Counted from the stretch's first letter, positions 36,924-45,927 are shown. The stretch is 64,000 bases of DNA from Paenibacillus aceti (GCF_003614185.1 NZ_KZ987724.1:2457360-2521359), one strand, 5' to 3'. The notes: a model not told the origin generated them from the letters alone. A program made the numbers and translations.

Positions 36924-37862
36924 GTGAGGAAAGCCATATTAGATGTAGATACAGGCGTCGATGATGCGCTGGGCATCATGCTGGCGATCCGCAGCGGTGA
37001 GCTCGATGTACTCGGAATTACGACGGTTAACGGCAATGTATCGCTGGAGACAGCTACGAATAATACCTGCAAAATACTCGATTTGATCCACGCCGATCCT
37101 GCTATTGCCGTATATCCGGGAGCAGCGCAACCGCTGCTGCGTCACCCCGTGTTCGAGCACCGGATTCATGGGCAGGACGGGCTCGGCGGAGCCTTGGCTA
37201 ATATGCAGCCCGTAGACCGCGTCAAATCCGACGAGTTCGGTCCTGACTTTATGATTGAACAGGCCAGACGGTATCCGGGAGAAGTGACGCTGATCGCCAC
37301 CGGGCCGCTGACCAATGTCGCACTGGCGCTGGCCAAACGCCCTTCGCTTGTCCATGAGCTGAAGGAGATCATCATCATGGGCGGCGCCGTGCAAACCTAT
37401 GGCAATATCACGCCAGTGGCCGAATACAACATGTATGTTGATCCAGAGGCGGCGCGGCTTGTCCTGCAAGCTGGCTTCCCGAGGCTGACCATGATCGGCC
37501 TCGACGTGACCCGCCATGCGCTGCTGACGAGCGAGCATATCGATGCGATCGGCCCATCGGAAATTGCCGATAACGTCCGTCAGAGCACATCGGATTACAT
37601 GCAGCGCTACTTCGAGCGTAACGGCGTGCAGGCCTGCGCCATGCATGATCCGCTCGCCGTCGCCACCGCCATCTGGCCTGAGCTGGTCGAGACCGCGCAG
37701 CACTATGTCGATGTCGAGACCCGAAGCGAGCTATGTGACGGACAGACGGTATGCGATTTTCAAAACCGCCTTCAACGCGAGCCTAATGTAAGTGTCGGCC
37801 TGAAGGTGGACTCGAAGCAGTTTATCAACCGATTTATCACCGTCCTGCGCGACACAGATTAA
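36924..37862 (+). CDS. Inosine/uridine-preferring-type nucleoside hydrolase
   Basis: Splits nucleosides into base and ribose. The 312-residue product has the calcium-binding N-terminal motif DVDTGVDDALG (residues 7-17), VNGNVSLETATNNT, EVTLIATGPLTNVALAL, IIIMGGAV and the late Asp in CAMHDPLAV. The start is GTG 36924 with AAAGGGGAG upstream. It lies 30 nt after the binding-protein gene. Purine or pyrimidine preference cannot be read off, but the adenine deaminase at the end of the operon points to purines. Confidence 0.93.
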   Translation: MRKAILDVDTGVDDALGIMLAIRSGELDVLGITTVNGNVSLETATNNTCKILDLIHADPAIAVYPGAAQPLLRHPVFEHRIHGQDGLGGALANMQPVDRVKSDEFGPDFMIEQARRYPGEVTLIATGPLTNVALALAKRPSLVHELKEIIIMGGAVQTYGNITPVAEYNMYVDPEAARLVLQAGFPRLTMIGLDVTRHALLTSEHIDAIGPSEIADNVRQSTSDYMQRYFERNGVQACAMHDPLAVATAIWPELVETAQHYVDVETRSELCDGQTVCDFQNRLQREPNVSVGLKVDSKQFINRFITVLRDTD

Positions 37863-38004
37863 AGGGTAACCGACTCTTTTTGAAAATTGCAATTAATTAA
37901 AAGGATATGAATTCAAGATTCGATGTCGAGTTACTTCTTGACTTGACTTCGTGATCAAAAGTGAACTTTTTTGAACTACCTCTAAAAACAGGAGATTGCC
38001 ATTC

Positions 38005-38826
38005 ATGAAAAAGCGATACTTATACCTGCTCCTTGCACCGGGTTTTCTATTCCTGACATTGTTCATGATCATCCCGCTGCTCCTGACGGTCGGCTCGACT
38101 GTATTCCGGGACGGCGGCTTCTCGATCGGGATTTACACGCAATTTTTCAAAGATGCGTATTTCCTTGATATTCTCGGCACGACCCTGCTCGTCAGTGTGA
38201 TGACTACCCTGCTGTGCATTTTCATCGGTTTTCCGGTCGCTTATTATTTATCCAAGCAGCCGCCACGTAGAAAGGGGATTATGCTTGCACTAGCCATATT
38301 CCCGTTATTAACTAGCTCGGTCGTCCGCTCCTTCAGCTGGATGATCATACTCGGCAAGAACGGCCTGGTCAACAATCTGCTGACCTCCTTCGGTCTCGTT
38401 AAGGAACCGATCAGCATTCTATATACGCCTACAGCTATGATTATCGGGCTTGTACACCTGTTCCTGCCTTTGATCCTGATTACGCTGGTCGGCGTGATGG
38501 AGTCCATCGATCATGATTTGGTGCAGGCAGCGCAAAGCCTGGGCGCTTCCAAGCTGACTGCGTTCCGTAAGATCATCTTCCCGCTCAGCATACCGGGACT
38601 GATCGTCGGCAGTATCCTGGTCTTCGTCGGCAGCCTGACCGCCTATACAACACCAGCTCTGCTGGGTGGCAAGAAGCGTGTCGTGGCTACATTCCTGTAT
38701 CAGAATGCCATTACGCTGAACGATTGGCAGGCGGCATCGGCCATCGCGACCATCATGATGATCATTACCTTTATCGTCATTGGACTGATGAATAAAGCTG
38801 CGGCCAAATTCAAACCGAAGGAGTAG
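38005..38826 (+). CDS. PotB-like ABC transporter permease
   Basis: The 273-residue product has six predicted membrane segments, a PotB-like start (YLYLLLAPGFLFLTLFMIIP) and the EAA loop VQAAQSLGASKLTAFRKIIF. The start is ATG 38005 with AGGAG upstream. It follows a 142-bp gap after the nucleoside hydrolase and overlaps the function of the next permease. Confidence 0.92.
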   Translation: MKKRYLYLLLAPGFLFLTLFMIIPLLLTVGSTVFRDGGFSIGIYTQFFKDAYFLDILGTTLLVSVMTTLLCIFIGFPVAYYLSKQPPRRKGIMLALAIFPLLTSSVVRSFSWMIILGKNGLVNNLLTSFGLVKEPISILYTPTAMIIGLVHLFLPLILITLVGVMESIDHDLVQAAQSLGASKLTAFRKIIFPLSIPGLIVGSILVFVGSLTAYTTPALLGGKKRVVATFLYQNAITLNDWQAASAIATIMMIITFIVIGLMNKAAAKFKPKE

Positions 38827-38830
38827 AGCC

Positions 38831-39619
38831 ATGAAGAACAAAAATCCTGGGCTTGCCCTGTTTACCTTTCTCGTCTATGTATTCCTGCTCGGGCCGCTCG
38901 TGATTATCGCAGTGACCTCCTTTGAGCCTGGAACCGTGCTAAAATTTCCGCCGACTGGCTTTTCGTTGCGCTGGTATAAAAATATTTTTGAAGTCGATAT
39001 GTTCATGAGCACGTTCAAAACTTCGATTCTCGTCTCGCTGCTGGGCAATCTGATCGCCATTCTGCTCGGCATCCCTGCGGCTTACGCGCTCAATCGCGCA
39101 TCCTTCAAGGGCAAGGAGACACTGAACGCGCTATTCCTGTCTCCCCTGTTGATTCCGGGGATCGTGCTTGGTTTTACTTTGCTGAAATACGTCGTGATCA
39201 CATTCCATATTCCGGTTTATGCGGCGCTATTAATCGGACATACCGTCATTATGCTGCCATTTATTATTCGTGTCATCGGGTCCAGCCTGGCTGGCTTCGA
39301 TTTCGCTATCGAGGAAGCGGCGCTCAGTCTCGGCTCCAGCCGCCTGTCCACCTTCTTCAAGGTCGTGCTGCCCAATATCAAATCCGGCATTATCGCCTCA
39401 GTGCTGCTGGCCTTCCTGGAGTCGTTCAATAACGTGGACATTTCATTATTTATGACCGGCCCTGGCGTTAGTACGCTGCCGATTCAAATGCTGACTTATG
39501 TGGAGAATTATTTTGACCCGACCATCGCGGCCATCTCCGTGCTGTTGATGCTGATTACGGCAGGCTTTATGTTCTTGATCGAGAGACTGCTCGGACTCAC
39601 CTACTTCACTAAACAATAA
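38831..39619 (+). CDS. PotC-like ABC transporter permease
   Basis: The 262-residue product has six predicted membrane segments, the PotC-like start FLVYVFLLGPLVIIAVTSF and FSLRWYKNIF, and the EAA loop EEAALSLGSSRLSTFFKVVL. The ATG start lies 4 nt after the previous stop, with AAGGAG upstream, so the two are translationally coupled. Confidence 0.92.
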   Translation: MKNKNPGLALFTFLVYVFLLGPLVIIAVTSFEPGTVLKFPPTGFSLRWYKNIFEVDMFMSTFKTSILVSLLGNLIAILLGIPAAYALNRASFKGKETLNALFLSPLLIPGIVLGFTLLKYVVITFHIPVYAALLIGHTVIMLPFIIRVIGSSLAGFDFAIEEAALSLGSSRLSTFFKVVLPNIKSGIIASVLLAFLESFNNVDISLFMTGPGVSTLPIQMLTYVENYFDPTIAAISVLLMLITAGFMFLIERLLGLTYFTKQ

Positions 39620-39635
39620 ATGGAGGCATACATTG

Positions 39636-40691
39636 ATGGATTTATTGCAACTGGACAACATATCGGTCGCCTATGATCAGCAATATATTTTGAAGGACTT
39701 CAACCTTTCCATCGAGAAAGGCCACCTTATTTCCCTGCTCGGTCCCAGCGGCTGCGGCAAGACGACAACACTGCGGTTAATCGCCGGTTTCCTTGAAGCC
39801 ACGGACGGCAAGTTCAGCTTTGGCGGTCAAGACTATACCCGCGTTCCGATCAATAAACGCAACTTCGGCTTTGTATTCCAGAGCTACGCCTTGTTCCCGC
39901 ATATGTCGGTATTCGATAATATTGCCTTTGGCTTGCGGCAGCGCAAGGTCAAGGAAGATGAGATCAAGAAACGGGTCATGAATATGCTGGATGTCGTGAG
40001 TCTCAGCGGATTTGAGAAACGTTTCCCGCAGGCGCTCTCCGGCGGACAAAGACAGCGCGTTGCCATCGCGCGTGCACTAGTGATTGAACCCGATCTGCTG
40101 CTGTTCGACGAACCGCTATCCAATCTGGACGCTAATCTCAGAGTCAACATGCGCGTGGAGATTCGCCGCATTCAGCAGGAGCTGGGGATCACAACCGTCT
40201 ATGTATCGCATGACCAGGAAGAATGCTTCTCGATCTCCGACCGGGTTGCCGTTATGAACAAAGGCATCATCGAACAGCTCGACAAGCCCTCGGTCATCTT
40301 CCAATACCCGAAATCGGAGTTCGTGGCCCGCTTTATCGGCTTTAACAATTTCATTGATTTCCAGCAGCGTGAAGACGAAGGGGCATTCCACAATCTGCGC
40401 AGCGGAGACTACCAATTCCATGCCGCTAAAGTACCGGGAATGCCAGTCTCCATGAAGGGAGCGATCCGTCCAGATGATATTATCGCCGGAACGCTGCAGG
40501 AGATTCAGCCCGGCGATAATGTGCTGACAGGCAAGGTTAAAGTTAGCACTTATCTGGGGCGCAGCTATCAATATGTCGTCGTTACACCGCTTGGCGAATT
40601 TACCGTGAACAAGGAAATGCAGCAGCCCTATCTGAGCGGGCAAGAAATCCGTCTGTTGTTTCCATCGGAGAAACTCGTACTGGTCGAATAA
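39636..40691 (+). CDS. PotA-like ABC transporter ATPase
   Basis: Energises the PotB/PotC-type permeases. The 351-residue product has Walker A GPSGCGKTT (36-44), Q-loop VFQSYALFPHMSVFDN, signature LSGGQRQRVAIARAL (about 133), Walker B LLLFDEPLSNLD (about 157) and the H-loop VSHDQEE. A C-terminal TOBE-like domain follows. The start is ATG 39636 (preceded by an in-frame TTG) with GGAGG upstream. Confidence 0.95.
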   Translation: MDLLQLDNISVAYDQQYILKDFNLSIEKGHLISLLGPSGCGKTTTLRLIAGFLEATDGKFSFGGQDYTRVPINKRNFGFVFQSYALFPHMSVFDNIAFGLRQRKVKEDEIKKRVMNMLDVVSLSGFEKRFPQALSGGQRQRVAIARALVIEPDLLLFDEPLSNLDANLRVNMRVEIRRIQQELGITTVYVSHDQEECFSISDRVAVMNKGIIEQLDKPSVIFQYPKSEFVARFIGFNNFIDFQQREDEGAFHNLRSGDYQFHAAKVPGMPVSMKGAIRPDDIIAGTLQEIQPGDNVLTGKVKVSTYLGRSYQYVVVTPLGEFTVNKEMQQPYLSGQEIRLLFPSEKLVLVE

Positions 40692-40708
40692 CAATAGGGG
40701 GAACAGAT

Positions 40709-42430
40709 ATGCAAGCAGACTTGCTCTTATTACAGCCTCATGTGTATAACAGCTATTTCAAGCAATGGAAGCAGCAGAATGTAGCGATTAAGGATGGAAG
40801 ATTTCTATATGTTGGCCCGCGCGGTGAAGATACGTTTCAAGCAGAGAAAGTGATAGATGCACGCGGCCTGTACATGATTCCCGGCTTTGTCGATATCCAT
40901 CTGCATATCGAGAGCACGATGATTACCCCGGAATCATTCTCGCAAGGCCTGCTTCGCAAGGGCATCACGACCATCGTGCCGGAGCCGCATGAAATGGCCA
41001 ATGTGTTCGGCATTGAAGGAGTTCTGGAGATGATTAATGCAAGCCGGAACTGTACTGTAGATATGTTCTACGCCATTCCAAGCTCCGTGCCGGCCACGTC
41101 ACTGGAGACGACCGGCGGGGCGATTGAGATCGAGGATATGGATGCCCTGCTGGCTACCGGCGATGTGATCTGCTTAGGCGAAATCATGAACTATGTAGAC
41201 ATCATTCGCGATCCGGAATGCAAGACCAATCAGATTCTAAAGCATATGCGAGAGCGTTATCCAGACCTGGTCATCGAAGGCCATGTGCCGAAGCTGCTCG
41301 ATCTGGATCTGGCCCAGGTCATCTATGCCGGGGTCGATTCCGACCATACGCATCAGACAGTTGAAGGACTAGAAGCCCGGATCGGTGCGGGCATGTTCAT
41401 TGAGATTCAAGAGAAATCGATGACCCCGGAAGTGATAGACTATCTGATTCAGCATGACGTATCCGAGCATTTCTGCTTCGTGACCGACGATGTAATGGCC
41501 GATTCCTTCCGGGATCTCGGACACTTGAATCAGATCGTACGCAAGGCGATCCAGATGGGCATGGCCCCGGAGCAAGCGATCTATGCAGCCACCTTCTCCC
41601 CTTCGCGCCGGATGCGGATGCATGACCGGGGAGCGATTGCGCCAGGTAAAATCGCCGACTTCCAGCTCGTATCCAATCTTGGCGAGCTAACGCTAGAGTC
41701 GGTGTACAAGAAAGGCTCGGAAGCTTATTCGGCCTCTGATTCGGTTACCTCCTTGCAGGCAGCCGTAGCGTACCGCTTCCCGGATCACTTCTATCACAGT
41801 GTGAAGCTGCCTGAGCTTAGCGAAGCAGACTTCGCAGCTGCGGTTGACGTAGCGGATGGTACTTATCGCTGCCGGGTGATGACCGTGGCCGACGGTTCGA
41901 CATTCACCCAGGAAACTCAGGTTGAATTGACAGTTGCAGGCGGACTACTCCAATGGGAGAACAGCGGCTGCGGAATGATCGCCACCTTCGAGCGCTATGG
42001 CAAAGATGGCGGAAGGGCGTACGGTCTCATTACCGGGGATACGATCAAAAGGGGTGCTGTCGCCACGACCTACTCGCATGACAATCACAATCTGCTGGTG
42101 GTCGGCCATAACATACAGGATATGCTGCTGGCGGCAAATACGGCTATCAAGCAGCAGGGCGGCTTCTGCGTCGCTCTGGACGGGGAGATCAAAGCTAACA
42201 TGCATCTGCCTGTCGGCGGCATTCTGACGGAAGAGCCGCTGGACATCGCTGCTGAGTCGGTGAAACAACTGCGCGAGGCGATGCAATCGCTGGGCTACGA
42301 GCACTATAACCCGATCATGTCCATCGCCACCCATTCACTGCCGGTCAGCCCTTACTTGAAAATCACCGACCACGGCCTGATCGACGTAAACAGCGGCAAG
42401 GTCGTGCCGTTGATCGTGGAGCGGGTCTAA
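40709..42430 (+). CDS. ade: Adenine deaminase
   Basis: Converts adenine to hypoxanthine plus ammonia. The 573-residue product has the amidohydrolase metal site PGFVDIHLHIESTMITPE, then TTIVPEPHEMANVFG and ATFSPSRRMRMHDRGAIAPG. The C-terminal domain unique to Ade has TYSHDNHNLLVVGHNIQDML and NPIMSIATHSLPVSP. Full length for the family. Last gene of the operon binding protein, nucleoside hydrolase, permeases, ATPase, ade; in such an operon it would use adenine released by the hydrolase. Confidence 0.95.
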   Translation: MQADLLLLQPHVYNSYFKQWKQQNVAIKDGRFLYVGPRGEDTFQAEKVIDARGLYMIPGFVDIHLHIESTMITPESFSQGLLRKGITTIVPEPHEMANVFGIEGVLEMINASRNCTVDMFYAIPSSVPATSLETTGGAIEIEDMDALLATGDVICLGEIMNYVDIIRDPECKTNQILKHMRERYPDLVIEGHVPKLLDLDLAQVIYAGVDSDHTHQTVEGLEARIGAGMFIEIQEKSMTPEVIDYLIQHDVSEHFCFVTDDVMADSFRDLGHLNQIVRKAIQMGMAPEQAIYAATFSPSRRMRMHDRGAIAPGKIADFQLVSNLGELTLESVYKKGSEAYSASDSVTSLQAAVAYRFPDHFYHSVKLPELSEADFAAAVDVADGTYRCRVMTVADGSTFTQETQVELTVAGGLLQWENSGCGMIATFERYGKDGGRAYGLITGDTIKRGAVATTYSHDNHNLLVVGHNIQDMLLAANTAIKQQGGFCVALDGEIKANMHLPVGGILTEEPLDIAAESVKQLREAMQSLGYEHYNPIMSIATHSLPVSPYLKITDHGLIDVNSGKVVPLIVERV

Positions 42431-42484
42431 ATGACGAAGAAGCCTAGCATAGTTTGAAAGCCCCTTCCCATAGAGATAGAAAAG

Positions 42485-42663
42485 CCTGCGATTTTGCAGG
42501 AATTTCTTCAATATTTCTACCCGCGATGGTAAATTCCTGCGAAAATGCAGGCTTTTTCCTCTCAGCGGGTAGAATTCGCGGAAAAGAGTACAAAAGCCTG
42601 CATATTTGCAGGCTTTTCCTATTTACAGTTGATTTTATATGCTAATTCCTGCATATTTGCAGG
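42485..42663. repeat. Four-palindrome intergenic array, family B (copy 1)
   Basis: Four 16-bp palindromes of the form CCTGC-N6-GCAGG start at 42485, 42536, 42597 and 42648, spacing 51, 61, 51. Flanks alternate between AAAGCC/GGCTTT and AAATTCC/GGAATTT, so units 1 and 2 form a near-perfect 25-bp inverted repeat. Linkers are 35, 45 and 35 nt. TTCTACCCGC in linker 1 is exactly complementary to GCGGGTAGAA in linker 2. A second array with the same spacing is at 61.0 kb. Confidence 0.88.
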
Positions 42664-42695
42664 CTTTTGGTTGAGAACGGAGCAGTTCCGCAGCT

Positions 42696-42880
42696 CTAAC
42701 GAAACTCCATATCGTTATTTCCACGAAATCAGCACCCACTCAAATCTAACGAATCACCATATCGTTATTGGAGTGAAAATCCGCCATTTCGCCCCTTTTC
42801 AGCCCCAATAGCGGTGCCCAGTTTCGTTAGATTTTGAAAGGGCCTCTTTTGGCGCAAATAGCGCTACATAGTTTCGTTGC
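42696..42880. repeat. Four-palindrome intergenic array, family A (copy 3)
   Basis: Units TAACG-N11-CGTTA start at 42697, 42747, 42809 (TAGCG form) and 42859, spacing 50, 62, 50, identical to the copy at 4.6 kb. Its reverse complement matches that copy also in the linkers, for example GGGGCGAAATGGCGGA in the centre. It follows the family-B array with the same roughly 50-bp step. Confidence 0.88.
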
Positions 42881-42904
42881 AATTTAAACGGGCTGGGTAT
42901 AACT

Positions 42905-42934
42905 GGGGACACTTGGGCATACCCAAGTGTCCCC
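42905..42934. repeat. Perfect 13-bp hairpin before the end of the PfkB kinase gene
   Basis: GGGGACACTTGGG (42905-42917), CATA, CCCAAGTGTCCCC (42922-42934). There is no T run on either side, so it is not a standard terminator. Its centre is about 50 bp from the centre of the last family-A unit, continuing the array rhythm. Confidence 0.75.
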
Positions 42935-42953
42935 GAGATATGCATCAGGTTAC

Positions 42954-43916
42954 TTACCGCTCCACATGCGCCTTCCCGGCAAGCAGCCGCTCGATTTCAG
43001 CCGCGCTCGGCAGACCTTCCCAGTCCCCAATCGCCTGGATCACTTGAGAGCCGATCAGATTTCCGAGACGAACCGCTTCCTCAATCGTATATTCCTTCAA
43101 CAGACCCGCTAGAAATCCGGCACAGAAGCCGTCACCCGCTCCAACCGTATCGATCACATGCTCCACCTTATAGTAAGGAATCGCCGTCAGCTTGCCGTTC
43201 TCCAGTATATAAGTCTCATCATCGCCGCCTTTAATGATGCTTACCGCGGACAATTCACCAAGTCTGGAGATGATCTCCTCCATCGACTCCGTCTCATAGA
43301 GCAGCTTCAATTCATCCAGTCCTGGCAGGAAATAATCCGCCTTCTCCGCCAGTGGCAGCAGCACCTTTCTCGCCTCTTCCACACTCCATAGCTTCAAGCG
43401 TAAATTCGGATCGAAGCTCACCTTCACGCCGTGGCGCTTCGCCATATCCATCGCCGCTGCAGCGGTCTCCGCACAGGATGCGCTTAACGCTGGCGTAATC
43501 CCGGTGATATGCAGAATTTTCGCTCCGGCGATATATTCTTCATTCAGATGCTCGGGAGTCATCTTACTCGCCGCCGACAGCTTGCGATAGTAATAGACAG
43601 AGCTTCTTCCGGCTACATTTTCCCGGATCATCAGCCCGGTTGGCGCTTCTTCTGTGAAGGAGGCACGCGACATATCCACACCCTCACCACGCACCATTTT
43701 ATAGATACGATGTCCGAACGGATCATCGCCAAGCTGGCCGCACCAGCCAGCGGAATGTCCAAGCCGCGACAAGCCGATGGCTACATTCGTCTCAGCTCCG
43801 CCAAAGGACGGTGTCAGATTTGAAGTATATTCAAGCCCCTTGCCCCCCTCAGCGATCAATAATGCCATGCTCTCCCCGAAAGTGACTACTTCCGGAGATG
43901 AATTGCGGTAATGCAT
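42954..43916 (-). CDS. kdgK: PfkB-family sugar kinase, probable 2-keto-3-deoxygluconate kinase
   Basis: Would phosphorylate KDG to KDPG, the substrate of KdgA. The 320-residue product has FGGAETNVAIGLSRLGH, a GQLGDDPFGHRIYK block, VSFDPNLRLKLWS, and the ATP/anion site DTVGAGDGFCAGFLAGLL. The kinase specificity is inferred from similarity to KdgK-type PfkB proteins and because kduI, kduD and kdgA are in the same window, 19-22 kb away. The ATG start has only a weak ribosome binding site. Confidence 0.8.
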   Translation of the reverse strand: MHYRNSSPEVVTFGESMALLIAEGGKGLEYTSNLTPSFGGAETNVAIGLSRLGHSAGWCGQLGDDPFGHRIYKMVRGEGVDMSRASFTEEAPTGLMIRENVAGRSSVYYYRKLSAASKMTPEHLNEEYIAGAKILHITGITPALSASCAETAAAAMDMAKRHGVKVSFDPNLRLKLWSVEEARKVLLPLAEKADYFLPGLDELKLLYETESMEEIISRLGELSAVSIIKGGDDETYILENGKLTAIPYYKVEHVIDTVGAGDGFCAGFLAGLLKEYTIEEAVRLGNLIGSQVIQAIGDWEGLPSAAEIERLLAGKAHVER

Positions 43917-44055
43917 TCGTCTTCACCATCTCTTTCAATCTGTATCTGTCATAATATAAAACTTGTCTCCATTATCTCATTCCCAGACCGATTAGACTAT
44001 GTATATATTAACTTTTTTATGAAAAAAGAACCTAAATAAACCCCCAAACACACCT

Positions 44056-44101
44056 AAAGCGCCAAAGGGGAACTTAAAAGAACATTTCCCTCTGACGCTT
44101 T
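44056..44101 (-). terminator. Likely terminator of the RNase J gene
   Basis: AAAGCGCCAAAGGGGAA (from 44056) pairs imperfectly with TTTCCCTCTGACGCTTT (to 44101), directly after the RNase J stop codon. The minus-strand tail is only moderately T-rich. Confidence 0.6.
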
Positions 44102-44107
44102 ATTAGC

Positions 44108-45814
44108 TTAAACCTCCAAAATCGAAGGCATAATATGCGGAGTCCGACCTACCTCTTTTATGAAAAATCTGCGCAGTACCCGGTTTGTCGTCTTCACCCA
44201 GGCATTGCTGTCATAAGGGCCGTGCTCTCCCTGCCTCTTCAAGCTTCGCCGCAGTGCCATCTCCGCCCGTCTGAGTAAAGGTCTGGCATCCTGCATGTAT
44301 ACAAAGCCCCGGGTTACAATATCCGGCCCGGCGAGAATTTGGCGGGTTTCAACATCTACCGTCATCACGACGATGACGATCCCCTCCTGAGCAAGCTCTT
44401 CCCTCTCTTCTACCAATTCTTCCTCGAAAGTCCTAATCTCTCCATTGCTGACGATCACTTCGCCCGCAGGAACGCTGCGACCGCGTTTGGCACGGTTGCG
44501 GTAAATCGATAATGTATCACCGATATTCATCAGGAACACTTGCTCCTCGTCCATCCCAGTCTGCATGGCTAATTTTTTATGTGCGAGCAGCATCCGGTAT
44601 TCCCCGTGAATCGGTATAAAATATTTCGGCTGAATAAATCTCAGCATTAGCTTCAAATCCTCGCGGCAGCCATGCCCTGAAGCATGAATGGCGAATACAG
44701 GTCCATAAATCACATTCGCTCCAGCACGCATTAATAAATCGATACAACGATTGATATTAGTCCCATTGCCCGGAATAGGAGATGACGAGAACACGACCGA
44801 ATCCCCCGGATAAATGGAAACCGAACGGTGTGCCCCGGAGGCAATACGGCTTAACGCTGCATTCGGTTCACCTTGACTCCCCGTACAAATAATCAAAATC
44901 CGACGATCCTCGTATTTATCAATATGCTTGATATCGATTAACATACCGTCCGGGACACGGATGTATCCCAAATCCTGACCGATCGCAAATACCCGCTCCA
45001 TACTTCGACCGATAACGGCAATTTTCCGATTGCTCATAATCGCTGCATCCACAACCTGCTGCAGACGGTTCACATTGGAAGCGAACATGGCGAACAGAAT
45101 TCGGCCATGACAGTTATGGAAGGTATCCAGAATAGCGTTGCCGACCCGATGCTCGGAAGGGGTGAAGCCCTCCTTCTCACTGTTCGTGCTATCCGCTAGC
45201 AGGGCAAGCACACCTTCACTGCCAACACTAGCCATCTTCGCGATATTAGCCGGATGATCTTCCGGCGTGAAATCGAATTTGAAGTCGCCCGTGTGGACGA
45301 CCGCTCCGTATGGAGTATCTACAACAATACCAAATGCATCGGGAATGCTATGCGTTGTGCGGAAGAAATGAACCGCCAAGTGCTTGTAGGCAAATCTGTC
45401 ATTCTCCTGGAAAACATGCAATTCCGTTTGCTCCAGCATTCGGTACTCTTCAAGCTTCGCTCTTACCAGTCCAATCGTAAGTGGTCCCCCATAGACCGGA
45501 ACCTTGATCTGGCGGAGTACAAAAGGCAGGGCCCCAATATGGTCTTCATGTCCATGCGTCAGAAATAAACCTTTAATTTTATGCTGATTCTTAATTAAAT
45601 AACTGACATCTGGAATAATGTAATCGATTCCCGACAGCTTGGAATCGGGAAATTTCAGCCCAGCGTCGATAATAATGATCTCATTCCTAAACTCAATGCC
45701 ATACATGTTCTTACCGATTTCCCCGAGACCACCCAGCGAATAGATCCGTACAGGCGGTTGGGAAGGCTTGGAACGCCGGTAATTCTTTACCGGTTTTGAG
45801 ACTTCTTCATTCAT
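44108..45814 (-). CDS. rnj: Ribonuclease J
   Basis: An endo- and 5'-exoribonuclease in mRNA decay and rRNA maturation. The 568-residue product has a beta-CASP metallo-beta-lactamase core: YSLGGLGEIGKNMYGIE, the zinc motif HGHEDHIG (87-94), LADSTNSEKEGFTPSEHRVG, and IHASGHGCREDLKLMLRF, then the C-terminal domain with VSNGEIRTFEEELVEE. Whether it is RnjA or RnjB cannot be decided from sequence alone. The ATG has an AGAGGA site upstream. It stands alone. Confidence 0.95.
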   Translation of the reverse strand: MNEEVSKPVKNYRRSKPSQPPVRIYSLGGLGEIGKNMYGIEFRNEIIIIDAGLKFPDSKLSGIDYIIPDVSYLIKNQHKIKGLFLTHGHEDHIGALPFVLRQIKVPVYGGPLTIGLVRAKLEEYRMLEQTELHVFQENDRFAYKHLAVHFFRTTHSIPDAFGIVVDTPYGAVVHTGDFKFDFTPEDHPANIAKMASVGSEGVLALLADSTNSEKEGFTPSEHRVGNAILDTFHNCHGRILFAMFASNVNRLQQVVDAAIMSNRKIAVIGRSMERVFAIGQDLGYIRVPDGMLIDIKHIDKYEDRRILIICTGSQGEPNAALSRIASGAHRSVSIYPGDSVVFSSSPIPGNGTNINRCIDLLMRAGANVIYGPVFAIHASGHGCREDLKLMLRFIQPKYFIPIHGEYRMLLAHKKLAMQTGMDEEQVFLMNIGDTLSIYRNRAKRGRSVPAGEVIVSNGEIRTFEEELVEEREELAQEGIVIVVMTVDVETRQILAGPDIVTRGFVYMQDARPLLRRAEMALRRSLKRQGEHGPYDSNAWVKTTNRVLRRFFIKEVGRTPHIMPSILEV

Positions 45815-45927
45815 TATGTGCTTAATCCTCTCTAGAAAAATGCAGACGGGGCTAGATTAATTATACTGAAATCTACAACTAATAACTATTTAATTTTTAG
45901 GAGAACTCCAGAATCACTGGAAAAAGA

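Noticed and set aside
42485-42663. Tandem rho-independent terminators of ade
   Set aside because: Four evenly spaced units, some without a T run on the needed side, repeated at another locus with the same spacing, are not explained by termination.
42485-42880. CRISPR array
   Set aside because: Units are short palindromes of 16-21 bp with alternating orientation and homologous linkers at family A; there are no cas genes and no constant 23-40 bp direct repeats.
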